A stretch of 64,000 nt of DNA from Saussurea involucrata (GCA_033807775.1 CM066314.1:146681429-146745428); one strand, 5' to 3'; shown: positions 11,691 through 22,075, counted from the first letter of the stretch. Numbers and translations: made by a program. Notes: generated by a model not told the origin, from the letters alone.

Positions 11691-11880
11691 ATTTATTGAA
11701 AATCTTTGGAGTCTATTAGAATTCGTGGAAGTTAATCGACAGTTAAGGGTAGGAATGATCGTAGTCGAGTATCCTGTAGGGTATACTGTGAGCAGCTTTA
11801 GAATGGTTAAAGCTTGAAAGTGGATTGAGTTTGGGATATCATCAAATGCGAGAGAATTATTAAGAGCTGTTTGCGGACGT

Positions 11881-11919
11881 AGACTTCGGGGACGAAGTCT
11901 AATCCAAGTGGGGGAGAGT
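11881..11919 (+). promoter_or_regulatory. Pre-PPT hairpin (loop GGGGAC) and polypurine tract
   Basis: AGACTTC (11881-11887), loop GGGGAC, GAAGTCT (11894-11900) is a perfect 7-bp stem. The PPT AAGTGGGGGAGAGT (11906-11919) then abuts the LTR. The same loop with a different, also perfect, stem occurs at 36574-36593 and, on the minus strand, at 48142-48161. Confidence 0.8.
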
Positions 11920-14235
11920 TGTAAAGCCCGTGTTCCGGTACGGTTTTATTTTACGTTCTCATTTATTTTTTCTCTATAAGCGAATTGTTAGTTATCGGGA
12001 TTGTCGGGAAAAATCAAGATGAGAGTTAGTTATAGTGTTAGTTGATTTTTATTGTAAAGCTTTATCTCTTAGGGGTGGAAAGTGAATGTAATTCAAAAAC
12101 TTAAGGGCCAAAAAGGGTGTGTTGCCATTTTGTTGCATGGGGTCGGCCCATAAGGGAACCGACCCCCTCCTATATCGTTCTTCCTTCTTACGTCAAAAAG
12201 AGAAACGACTCAAAACCCTACCTCACCCCTGCTGCCGCCGTATCACTCCACACACCCACATGTCGCCGTTGTTCTTCGCCGGCGAGAAGGGAGAGAGAGT
12301 GAGTGAGATCGCAAGAAAGAGAGAAGGAAGGGAAGTCGCCGGAGTTGCTGAAGCCGCCGGAGTCGCTGCTGCCGCCGTGAGCCACCCACAAGCAGCCGGC
12401 GCCGGCGCTGCTGGTTCTGCCGGCGAAGAGGAGGGTGTAGCGAGAGAGAGTGAAGGTGTCGGGTTTCGTCGTTGTGTCGTCATCGAGGTAAGGTTTCACT
12501 CGACGTTTCTTTTCTTTTCGTTTTCGTCACCGGAGGACCACCGCCGGCCGGCCGCCGCTGCCGCTGCCGCGCCGCCACTGTGGTGGCTGGGTGTCGGGTG
12601 GCGGTGGTGGTGTCAGTCGTTGGTGCGTGCGGTAGGGTGATCGAGAGGGTAGTGATCTCGCGGTGGTTTGCGGGTTGTTTTTATCACTTCGTCGATGAAC
12701 CGCCGCCGGCCGCCACCGGCGACCACCACTGCCGGAGGGCAGTGGGTGGTGCGTGGCCATGTCTTAATAATAATCGTTGTTGAACCCATTAAGCCGTGAC
12801 TTAATCGCTTAAGCCAAATCGATCGAACCGTTGTTTTTAGAGTCGTCATTTCTTGTGAGTAATTGTTCAGCCACTGTTTTTGTAACGGCCATAACTTTTC
12901 TGTCGTAACTCCGATTGAGCCGAAACTGGCGCCCACGGTTCAAGCTCGGGGTCGGGCACGTTTTCCGTGTTTTAGCGGAAAACTGGTTCGGCCTCTAGCT
13001 AGATGGAAAAGTGGTCGTAAGTTCAGTGATTCGTCATTTCATGTGAAAATTCTGGAATCTGCCTTTGTCTTGGGAAAACCATAACCTTTTGCTCGTAACT
13101 CGTATCTGGGTGAGACCAGCGCCAAAAGTTCCCTTTTTGAGTCTATAAACTTTTCTGTGTTTTGTGCGAAGCCCAGTTCGGGACGTAGCATTGGTCAAAA
13201 TGTCATTTTATACTGAAAGGTGCTGATTTTCGCTGTTCGGGGAACTGTTTTTGTAAAATCCATAATAAATGGTAGAAAAATCGTTAGGCGGCGTATAATA
13301 TGTCCTTGGAACCTTAACTCATAGTACTTTCTGACCAGGTAATAATATTGAGGATTTACTGGGTTTAAGGAGGTCGAAACAGGTCCCGAACAGACCTGTT
13401 TGGCGAGACCGGATAGTAGTTTTAGTGACGGTTTAAGCGGGTGTCGTGTCGTAGGGTCCGGGTCTCGTATTGATACGTTTTAACGTGCGTTTAGGTGCTG
13501 GAAAGTGACCGTAATTGGGAAGCTTGAATTTGTATTGTTGAGCTAGGCGCGCATTCGAGGTGAGTTCTCTCACTATAACTAATGTCGGTTATTTTTACAT
13601 TACGTTGTGTATGTATGTGGTAGTTCTATTTGCTTTTGATGCGGGGTTAAATAGTGGGGTGTCTAGTCGGACCTTATTGTTGTGACTACGCGGGTGGCGT
13701 AGGAGTTCGGCGGGGCTGAGGGTCACATACGCGGGTGGCGTAGTAATTCGGTGGGACCGAAGGTTGTATACGCGGGTGGCGTATGAACCCGGGGGTGCTG
13801 GGTTGCGTTTGCACGATTGTCGTGTGGTCGGTGGGACCGACGTATGCCTATTAGGTGGGTTGGTGTGAGTATGCACGTCTATGATTTGTTCGTAGACTTG
13901 TATGCTGTTTATGTGCAATTATCTGTTTATGGTGGTGTGGAAATAACTGTGTTACTTATGGTGTTGAATTCACTAAGCTTCGTGCTTACCCTTTTTCCAA
14001 TAAACTGTGGTTTCAGGTACGGGCGGCTCCAAGGCGTGACGAGTACACACTGGCGCGCGAGGAGGGCTGGTTGCTTTATGGCTTTTAATAATTAAACGTT
14101 TATTCCGCTGGTTTTTATTATGAAGATATTAATTATGAGTTTGCAAACGAAACGTTGGGATCATTTACTGAGTTGTTATAAATGAAATGTTTTTTTTAAA
14201 AATTTAAATCTGCTTGTAATTTTTGGGACGTTACA
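11920..14235 (+). repeat. 3' LTR of the non-autonomous element
   Basis: About 99% identical to 5339-7648. It carries a 6-bp insertion GCCGGC-like near 12402 and a G.T wobble in place of a G-C pair in one mini-hairpin (13793-13802), which keeps the stem. Predicted splice signals are present: GT 12488, GT 13560 and AG 14016. Confidence 0.92.
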
Positions 14236-14479
14236 GGTAACCTCTATCACTCTGTCTCTTACTATTTTATAGTGAAATCTAGTTTTGTTGGGTTGTGTGA
14301 AAAGGGTTAAATAATTGATTGATTTCAATGGAGGATTGGTTTATTGATGATTAGATATTGTTAAGAAAAGTTTAGGCACTTAACACCATTGATATGGAGG
14401 CTTAAAACCGAATTGGGATTTGTTAAGATCGTAAGGATGAGATTTATGGTCATATAACAGTGCGCATGCCATAACCCTG

Positions 14480-14800
14480 TGCCCGGTAATCGCCGAAACC
14501 CGGAAAGGGTTATACCCGGGTGTGGCTGAAACCCGGAAGGGGTAATACCTCGGTTGTGGCTAAAACCCGGAAGGATTAATACCCAGGTGTCGCGGAAACC
14601 AGAAGGGATAATACCCGGTTGTGGGTAGAACCCGGACGAGGAAATAACCCGGTAGTGGCTAAACCCGGTTGTGGCTAGAAACTCGAAGGGTAGAACCAGG
14701 ATGGGGTAATCCGGATTGGGCCTAAACCCGGATAGACGTTATCCGAGTATGTGTTATTCGGGAATCCTAAACCCGGAAAGATGTTATCCGGGTATTTCGT
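14480..14800 (+). repeat. CCCGG/TCCGG-rich degenerate repeat in the solo LTR
   Basis: AACCCGGAA and ACCCGG recur about every 35-40 bp, with flanking GTGGCT(A/G)AA and GGGTAATA. Equivalent CCGG-rich blocks lie in the same place, the predicted intron 1, at 18700-18950, 43315-43570, 47330-47620, 53290-53610 and 56690-56890. Confidence 0.75.
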
Positions 14801-16309
14801 GAAGGTTCGTCGGTTTGACCGAGCTAAGTTCAAACTTATCACCCTTGTGACTTGTTTAAAGCGTAGGTGTTCGGTTTAAGGATAAAAAACTTAAGCGAGA
14901 AATAACTAAGCAAGGACATCAGATGAGTTTTTCTAAACTGGTTTTGTTGACGTATGAACTTTAAATATACGTGATGATGATTGAATTGCATGTTTTCACA
15001 TTGCTTTAAGTATGCATGAAAGGCGTGGCATTTAAAATGCGTGTTTATCTAGGGTGGGGGCATGTGATGACTTATTATACGTATATAGGGAGTGTGTCTC
15101 ATGAAGAATATATGAATCCGTTTCATATGATTCGATCAAGCGCTGGTGTGGGCCTAAACACGTTATCACAGGTGTGTGTGACCATAGGGCGAGCCATCAA
15201 CAGGTGTCGTAAGTGCGTTTATTATATTAAAATGTGTGAGTTGTTTATAAATGCTTATAAATTGTTTCAAATGATATCTGTGTCGCGATGTTTGTTACTT
15301 GAGGGAATTCACTAAACCTCATGGTCTAACCCTCACATTTCAAAACTTAAACCATTTCCAGGTTAGGAGTTAGTCGGAAGTTTGTCCAAAAGAAAGAGAA
15401 GAGATGATGTTGTATATGAGGCATGGCATAGAGAAAGCTGGTAATCACCGGTAGATGTTAGTAAATCTTAGTTGTGGAAGTGTATCACCACTGCAAATTT
15501 TGAGTTGAGTATAATGTATTTAGTTTAATTGAGACCGTTTTTTTTGTTGTAATGCTATATTTATGTTATTGTTGGATTCGGGTTGTTACATTATAATAAA
15601 CAAGGCTTATTGGTAAGTGTTGGAAGATTTCTTGAATTGGAACCCATGGTTATGGACTTGAATATGTTATTATTGAACAATTTCTTTTCAAAAGTAAAAC
15701 CGCCTATATGAAGGAGTAAAAAAGTGCTTTTGTTGTTTGCAGAATAAGAAGTGGAGACACGTGCCCCTCACATGAGGGCAATTTAGTCTTTTCCTTTTTC
15801 CCATTTAAAAAATCAAAAAGTTAAAGGACCACCAGTGTAGATAATGTGTTTGACGATTTCCAGACTTAGAGTAAACGACATAAACTAATACTGTGATTCA
15901 CCCTTTAACAAACGAGTCGAGAGTCGTTGAATGTAACAAGTGAATTAATTAGTGGTAAGTAGGTATGGTCTTATGTTTAGTTATTTATATTAAACTTGAA
16001 ACTTCAATAAGCTTTTGTGGTTTCAATGTTCCATGATATTCCGAAAGAATTTTAGAAGAGTTATTACCCCAAACTTTTATGATCAACCTTTAGACCTACC
16101 ATGAGTTTTTTTAACAACATAATCATGTTTAACGTTAGAGTGATTTAACCACCAAGTAAATTAATGGCTTCATATAAGAGATAACTATTTTTTACATAGA
16201 GATATGATAGACATGGATGCTATGTGTCGCAAGACGGAATGGAACATTAAGATGAGCTAGAGTTGTCATCTAGAGATATAGTTTCAGGAGCACATGAGCC
16301 AAGTTGTTG

Positions 16310-16727
16310 GTTGCACAAGATCGTCTTGGTTGTTTCATTGAATATGCTGATGGGACTGTTATGTTTATGAGGGTTGATGAAGCATAGATTTAACAAGTGA
16401 ATGGTGGGGTGGATTCTGTTATTCAATAACTTATTTAACCAAGACGATGTTTATGAGGATTGCACAACATCGTCTTGGTTGTTTCATTGAATATGCTGAT
16501 GGGACTGTTATGTGTATGAGGGTTGATGAAGCATGGATTTAACAAGTGAATGGTGGGGTGGATCCTGTTATTCAACAACTTATTTAACCAAGACGATGTT
16601 TATGAGGGTTGCACAACATCGTCTTGGTTGTTTCATTGAATATGCTGATGGGACTGTTATGTGTATGAGGGTTGATGAAGCATGGATTTAACAAGTGAAC
16701 GGTGGGGTGGATCCTCAACAACTTATT
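16310..16727. repeat. 149-bp tandem repeat, about 2.8 units, with 15-bp inverted arms
   Basis: CGTCTTGGTTGTTTCATTG starts at 16322, 16471 and 16620. At each unit junction AACCAAGACGATGTT (16437-16451 and 16586-16600) is followed 14 nt later by its perfect complement AACATCGTCTTGGTT (16466-16480 and 16615-16629). The third unit ends early at about 16727. Confidence 0.9.
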
Positions 16728-17126
16728 TAATGTCTTATAAGCTTAAAGAGGTCCACTCCTTTGTTTGGAGTGTGTGGGTGTTGGTTTTTTGATGTATTTG
16801 GTTATATTTTTTATTGAGTTGGAAGTTCTTTCTGTTTTTAACCCTTGGTTTGTAGGTGGATGGTTGAGGGTAATTATCTAGTTGGATTTGTCTTCGCAAG
16901 TTAGTGTCCAATGGGATGTGACTTTAATAATGGTTGTAGCAAGGGAATTTCTCTTGTGTGTGGCTCGAATGCTAGATATGAATGTGTTAGTGATAGGAAG
17001 TTACATGGTGTGCTTTGCTACTATTTATTTAATGGAAGACTTTTTGGTTTCAAAAGAATGATGAATATATACAAAGTTGATTTTCGAAGATTATTATGTC
17101 AAATTTGATTGTTATGTTTTTATCAT

Positions 17127-17720
17127 GGTTCTAAATAACTCGTGATGATGCGTTATGGCATTAAGGCTTGAGTTCTTTGCCACATTCACCCATGTGACTC
17201 CTCTTTAAGACTTGGCTTGCATTGTAACATGTAATGACACGTTACACATTATTTTTTAAAGTATGGGGTATTTTAATATATAAGTTGAGGAATTAATGAT
17301 AATATTTACCGGACCTATGACTTATATCAACATAAAAAAGGAAACATAAAAGCTAAAAACCCTAAATATGTAAATACTTACTCCCATTCACGTACACGAA
17401 TAGTCGAACACGAAATCTTTGAAAATTGAAGAATGTATTGAGTAGAGATTCAAATGCTTTTGTCCTGATATTGCACTATTGATATCATTTTCTATAAGCT
17501 CTATATATTTGGTACCAATGGTCGTATTTGTTTTTTATAACTTTATGAATTTAATTTGTTATACAGTATTATTCAAAATACTAACACAAGTGTGTGTGTG
17601 TGTGTGCGCGCCCGCCTGTCGTTTTAGAGCGCACCTTGAAAAATGATGTGACATCGCCTTAATTCGTAAGGCTTGAGGATTAACCTCATCGTCACATTAT
17701 GCCTTATGTCATTTAGAACC
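17127..17720. mobile_element. MITE-like element with GGTTCTAAAT termini
   Basis: GGTTCTAAAT at 17127 is matched in reverse at 17711-17720, and similarity continues inward (GCATAA/GTTATGGCATTAAGGCTTGAG against its complement, interrupted). A clean target duplication was not found; TTTTTAT occurs just outside both ends but not in exact register. The super-family is undecided. Confidence 0.45.
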
Positions 17721-18247
17721 TTGATTTTTATTTAATCTAGATATGTTTTGAACGAGTAATATTGAGTATGTAGTTTATGTTGGTGCTCTTATGCCACATC
17801 TGTCTATATCAATATATTTGTTTTTATGCTTTCAAACAAACGAAATGTTAATTGATTAACAATTATACTTGATGTGCATATTTATGATAAACTAAGAATC
17901 AAGTAAAACCCACGTTTGGTCAAATAATCCGTGAAAGTCGTCTTATCATAAACTTGCCAAATTACGACAAGATCTGTGCCGAAAGACGAAAGTCGAAGAT
18001 TGCAATTGGAGTGTATCTAGGTTCTAAAAGGCATGAGGCATGACGTGCAGTGAGGCCAAACCTCAAACCTTAGGAGCCATGGCGAGGCCACAATGTTTTC
18101 AAAGTGTTACTTTTGGCGGAAATCTCTAGATCATATATAATTTTATATATATAACATATATTAAGAACTAGCAAATACGACATTAAAACGTAAAAAAATC
18201 AAAGATCACATAACATAAATCACGCATTAAGCTATGGTTGACATGGG

Positions 18248-19653
18248 TGTAATAACCTAGTTTTGAGTGTAAGAAATAAACAGAAGTTTGGTAGCCAAAG
18301 TGTGATAATCAAAAGTTGGGTGCTAAGTGTGGTGGGTATATAAAGGAGAAAAACCCTAAAACCCTCATAATCTCCTTATTGTTGCTGCGTGCGGCTAGAG
18401 TGCGACTGGTGTGTGCAATTGGGGGATTCTTCAAGCAAGGCGTGGGGGAAAGCAATCCTTGGAAGGGAAATCAACAATCATCAATTAAGGTAATATCAAT
18501 TCATCCCTAAAACCCATGACCTTCTTGTTTGAGTTGTTGCCTGGTAAGTTCTTGATTTGGAAGCAAATGGTTGATTCTTTCTTGAGAAATTGAAATTTGT
18601 GTCCATGACTTTTGTTATAATGGTTTAAGGGGAAGAGTAAATTAATAATCTGAGGATTGTAAGAAGCTTAGAATAGCGGTAAGAGGACCAAAGCATCCGG
18701 GGTTGAGGAAATCGCTACCTGGATACCGCTCTGTGGGAATCCGGACGTTCGTATCTGGAGAGCCTGGTATCCGGTGTAGTATCCGGATATAGGGATTGCT
18801 GGAGGTGTCCGACGGATTTACCCGGAAACCCTTGGGAATCCGGGAGAATCCGGATAGCGTAGGAGTGTCCGGGTAGTTTCAGCTATCCGGGTAAACCTCG
18901 TCCGGGTAGTTTTAGCTGTCCGGGTAAACCTTTCAGGGTAGTTGTGCAATGAGGATCTTAAGTGTTTTAGAAATGTGACCTTAGTGTGCTTTCTATCCGA
19001 GAGCCTCTGTTGGTGGTAAATTGAGTGACTTACCCCTCTAGTGTGCGTGATGTGTTTTAGGTGCGGATTGAGGAGGGTGTTATTCGGTGAGAATAGAACG
19101 ATGATCGCCAGGTGAGTCTCCCTAACTGAGAACCTTTATCAAATGTGTTATATATACATATATGCAAATGTTGATTTAATTTTCTATCTTACTTAACGTT
19201 GTTAAATATGCGTAATAGTGTGATTCAAAGGTGTGATACTTGTGTGTGGGCATGCGATGGCTTATGTGTGAATATGGGGAGTGTGTCCCATAAAGAACGT
19301 ATATATGTATGAATCTATTTCATATAATATATCAAGGGCGGTGTGTGCCCTAACACGCTGTCACGAGTGTGTGAGACCATAGCGTTGGCCATCAATGCGT
19401 GTCATATATGTGCATATCCTGAATGAGACTGAAGAGTTCATAGTCCTTTATATATGATCCTTTATATTATGTTGCTCGTGGTGTGGATTCATTTTTGAGG
19501 GAATTCACTAGACCTCATGGTCTAACCCTCGCTTTCAAAACTAAAAACCTTTCAGGTGAGCAGGTAGTTAAGGGTAAGGGTAAGCTGTGAGCTCAGAATC
19601 GGCCTGAAGAGCGTGGATTCGAAGATTTTGGTAGATGTCCGAATAGTTACCTT

Positions 19654-19694
<41 letters not shown>

Positions 19695-19845
19695 GTATAT
19701 ATATATTCTCAGCTGTAAGCCCGGTTGTTTCGCTAACCGTTGAACTTAGCATTTTTGTAAGATGTTTTTGGAACCGTTTGGTTTTAGGATATATATGCAT
19801 GCGTGTTTGCTATGTTTGGTTTATCTTTTAAAGTGGGTTGTTACA
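18248..19845 (+). repeat. 5' LTR of the Tekay-like element
   Basis: This LTR is 1598 bp, TGTAATAACC to GGGTTGTTACA. A TATA box TATATAAAGG (18337-18346) and telo-box-like AAACCCTAA (18351) lie only about 100 bp from the start, so U3 is very short and most of the LTR is leader. The donor AAG|GTAATA is at 18490, the CCGG-rich block at 18700-18950 and the acceptor TTTTAG ends at 19060. The mini-exon is 19061-19111, the donor CAG|GTGAGT is at 19112 and the hairpin TAGACC-TCAT-GGTCTA is at 19509-19524. The acceptor CTTTCAG ends at 19555. A (TA)n microsatellite fills 19656-19705. Confidence 0.92.
19509..19555 (+). promoter_or_regulatory. LTR hairpin, CTAAC branch-point-like motif and TTTCAG
   Basis: A perfect 6-bp stem TAGACC/GGTCTA with loop TCAT is followed directly by CTAAC (A19525), 30 nt before the AG at 19554-19555. 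TTCAC lies just 5' of the stem, as in the other LTR families. Confidence 0.6.
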
Positions 19846-19848
19846 GTT

Positions 19849-19860
19849 GGTATCAGATCC
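19849..19860 (+). other. Primer-binding site
   Basis: TGGTATCAGATC begins three bases after the LTR end. It matches the Met-tRNA PBS except for the last bases (GAGC to GATC), a possible mutation. Confidence 0.8.
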
Positions 19861-20120
19861 GTTTAAGAGATTTAGGTGACCGGTTGGGCCTAGACTTAAA
19901 CTGTGGGAGTTACGTAGTGCAACTGAGAATTAGGGGAACTTTAGGGGAGACCTAGTCGGAGTGAATAATAGGGTAGTGAGAACTTCCATGTACGGTAAGT
20001 TGGCTATTGCACCTGACCAGTGTAATTACGAACTTACAGGTGCATGAATGTGCTTATATTGCCTTATTATATTAGAACTGTCGGTTTAATTCTATCAATG
20101 TGTTTTTCCAGTTAGCAATC

Positions 20121-21560
20121 ATGTCGAGGAGATCTTTGAGGAGTGGATCAGTACCGGTCGACGAGGAGATCGAAATGGAAGTACAAGTGAGTCCACCTGA
20201 GCAGGCGGCCACCCGTGGTAGAGGTAGAGGTAGAGGCCGTGGAAGTGGGTGGAGAAGAATGCCTCAGCGAGCTGCTACTGAAGAGAATGAAAATGTCTTA
20301 GTGGCTAGAGTGAGGGTACGTGTTCCCCGTGGAGCGAGGAGTGTGGATATTCCACCGGAGCCGGAGGCATCTCATCAGGGGAGCTCGGCGTCCAGGCAGG
20401 GAGCGGGTCGAGGTGGAGGCCATGGGCGGGGACGTGCTCAGACCTTCGTGGCCCAAGAAAACTTCGCCTCTGCTTTGGGTGAAATTCAGGATACATTGAA
20501 AGCCATGTTAGCTAACCAGGATAAGTCAGCATCGGGAAGCAAAGAAGCGAGTGGTAGTAAGGAAGTGGCTGGGATGTCTAGCTCTCACGGATCTCATGGA
20601 TCTGCGACAGGAAGTCCTTCCCAAGCGAATTCGTTGGTGGTAAGCGACTTGGTGTTGAATGGGGGTGCAGTTACAAGGCGTTCACCTCTTGTAAGCCGCC
20701 CACTTTTAAGGGAGAATGTGACCCTATGTTGGCCGTAAAATGTATAAGGGATATGGAACTAGTGTTTGACACCTGTAAATGTGCTGACAGTGACAAAGTG
20801 ATTTTCGCCTTATCCATGCTGAAGTTAGATGCAATGTTCTGGTAGGACGGGAGAAGGGTCGAAAGCTGCCAAGGGTATGACTTGGGAGACCTTTGTCTCA
20901 AGGTTTAAGGCATCGTTCTGCCCGCTTGCGGCAGTGAAAAGACTGGAAGAGGAATTCCTGGGTTTAGAACAAGGTGGGATGTCGGTAAGGGAATACATGT
21001 CGAAGTTCATGGAGAAAGCAAGGTTTGCTGAGTTGTATGTACCAAATGAGGAACGCCAGATTGAGAGGTACCTATTTGGGTTAAAGAGTAGAATTCGGGA
21101 ACTGGCATCGGCCCGGAACCCGACTATGTTCAGGCAGCCATCAATGCGGCTGAGTTAGTTAAAAAGGAGAAGAACCGGCAGGATGAAGAGAAGGGTAAAG
21201 AAAAGTGGAAGTGGGAAGGGCCAATGCATAATTCAAAACGAGCTAAAGTGTTCAAGCCTGAGTTTCAAGGGGGATCAAGGTTTGGAGAGAATCCCTGTGG
21301 GAGGTGCAATCGTGTGCACCGTGGAGAGTGTACTGTTGAGCCTGATGGATGCTTGAAGTGTGGAAAATTGGGGCACTTGGCTCGTGACTGTCGGAACCCA
21401 AGAGCGTGCTACCAGTGTGGCTCTCCGGAACATCTGAAACCGGATTGTCCGCAGTTGAAGAAAGGGTATTCAGGTGGTTACGGTGGTGGACAAGGAGGGA
21501 AGGTTGGAGAAAAGAAAGTAGAGCCAGCGCAGGCAAGGGCGAGGGCATTTCACATGACAG
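20121..21560 (+). pseudogene. gag: gag (capsid and nucleocapsid) of the Tekay-like element, broken
   Basis: Translation from ATG 20121 gives a basic, Arg/Gly-rich N-terminus (RGRGRGRG repeats) and then a Ser/Gly-rich linker. The capsid homology (PPTFKG.., F.LSML.., WETFVSRF.., REYM.KF..) follows in other frames. There is a frameshift near 20676, an in-frame TAG at about 20844 (Trp position), another frameshift just after it and one near 21140. From 21224 the frame is open again with two zinc knuckles (CLKCGKLGHLARDC and CYQCGSPEHLKPDC, 21354-21455). In working elements Gag would form the particle and bind genomic RNA. This copy cannot make it. Confidence 0.85.
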
Positions 21561-22075
21561 CAGAAGAGGCTGTGGAGATACCTGACGTGGTGGCAAGTAC
21601 CTTTCTTGTAAACTCCGTACTTGCTAAAGTGCTATTTGACTCGGGTGCAAACCGTTCGTTTGTATCGCCGGACTTTGCTCGGTGTCTGCAAGTTAAACCT
21701 AAGCAATTGGAGTGTGGTTTTGAGGTAGAGATTGCGGATGATAGTCGAGTCTTGGTAAGGGAGGTGTATGAGGGATGTAGTATTGAAGTAGATGGTCACT
21801 CTTTCCCCTTACGGTTGCACCCTATGGGTATGGGAGAGTTTGACATCGTTGCGGGGATGGATTGGTTGGCTAGTAATAGTGCTAGCATCGTGTGCAATAA
21901 GAAGATGATCCGTATGGCTTTGCCCGATAAGTCGGAGGTGGTAATCTATGAAGATAGGCGTGAGCGTAAGTCCTGCCTTATCTCGGTGATGAAGGCGAGA
22001 CATTGTTTAGAGAAGGGGTGTCTGGGGTTTCTAGCATATGTGTTAGACGCCAAGAAAGAGAAGGGAGGAATATGA
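21561..22075 (+). pseudogene. Retropepsin-like protease region
   Basis: It is continuous with the nucleocapsid frame that opens at 21224. LFDSGANRSFVS (about 21634-21669) is the aspartic-protease active site (DSG in place of DTG), and FDIVAGMDWL (about 21840) is the second conserved block of plant Ty3/gypsy proteases. The frame closes at TGA 22073-22075, and the same frame resumes at once into RT, so this stop is a lesion and not a domain border. Confidence 0.85.

Larger units (their letters stand above)
7665..11880 (+). other. Non-coding internal domain
   Basis: No homology to gag, protease, RT or integrase is visible, and the scattered short frames are not conserved. The domain includes an approximately 381-bp tandem duplication (7845-8590), a nested stem-loop at 11031-11064 and the 46-bp array at 11268-11690. 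It probably acts as packaging or spacer RNA. That is inference. Confidence 0.7.
5339..14235 (+). mobile_element. Complete non-autonomous LTR retrotransposon (LARD-like)
   Basis: LTRs of 2310 and 2316 bp bound a 4271-bp internal domain. The element has TSD GGTAA (5334-5338 and 14236-14240), a Met-tRNA-type PBS at 7652 and a PPT ending at 11919. No gag or pol homology survives in any frame, so it must rely on proteins of another element. By eye the two LTRs differ at about 20 positions plus one 6-bp indel, roughly 1%, so it is a fairly recent insertion. LTR ends, PBS, hairpins and the pre-PPT stem-loop resemble those of the Tekay-like element at 18248, which could be a relative of its helper. 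Confidence 0.93.
5068..15590 (+). mobile_element. Solo LTR (about 1.6 kb) split by a later LTR element
   Basis: An LTR starts TGTAATATCC at 5068 and ends GGGTTGTTACA at 15590, with perfect TSDs TTATA (5063-5067 and 15591-15595) and no internal domain, so it is a solo LTR. The element at 5339-14235 interrupts it. Its own parts are 5068-5338 and 14241-15590, about 1621 bp. Visible parts are a telo-box AAACCCTAAA at 5173, a splice-donor-like AAG|GTAA at 5332-5338 (the insertion site), a CCCGG-rich repeat at 14480-14800 and a mini-exon at 14867-14932. The second donor is mutated (ATGAGT at 14933). The hairpin TAAACC-TCAT-GGTCTA is at 15313-15328 and the acceptor TTCCAG ends at 15361. Confidence 0.88.
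15596..18242. other. Intergenic DNA with repeats, no gene
   Basis: Apart from the 149-bp repeat and a MITE listed separately, this is AT-rich sequence. 16860-17108 can be read as a 65-codon plus-strand frame with Cys-rich residues, but I recognise no family and there is no support for a gene. A GT microsatellite lies at 17589-17608. A fragment resembling the end of the 17127 MITE occurs at 18010-18080 (GGTTCTAAAAGGCATGAGG). Confidence 0.5.

Noticed and set aside
16911..17108. Small Cys-rich plus-strand gene
   Set aside because: 65 codons, no recognised family, no splice or promoter context, in repeat-derived DNA. Noted only as an open frame.
17127..17720. 9-bp Mutator-type duplication around the GGTTCTAAAT element
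   Set aside because: TTTTTAT lies outside both ends, but not in register with the terminal repeat, so I did not claim the duplication or the super-family.
19656..19705. TA-rich tract as a promoter
   Set aside because: It is a variable (TA)n microsatellite near the LTR end, downstream of the likely start. The better TATA box is at 18337.
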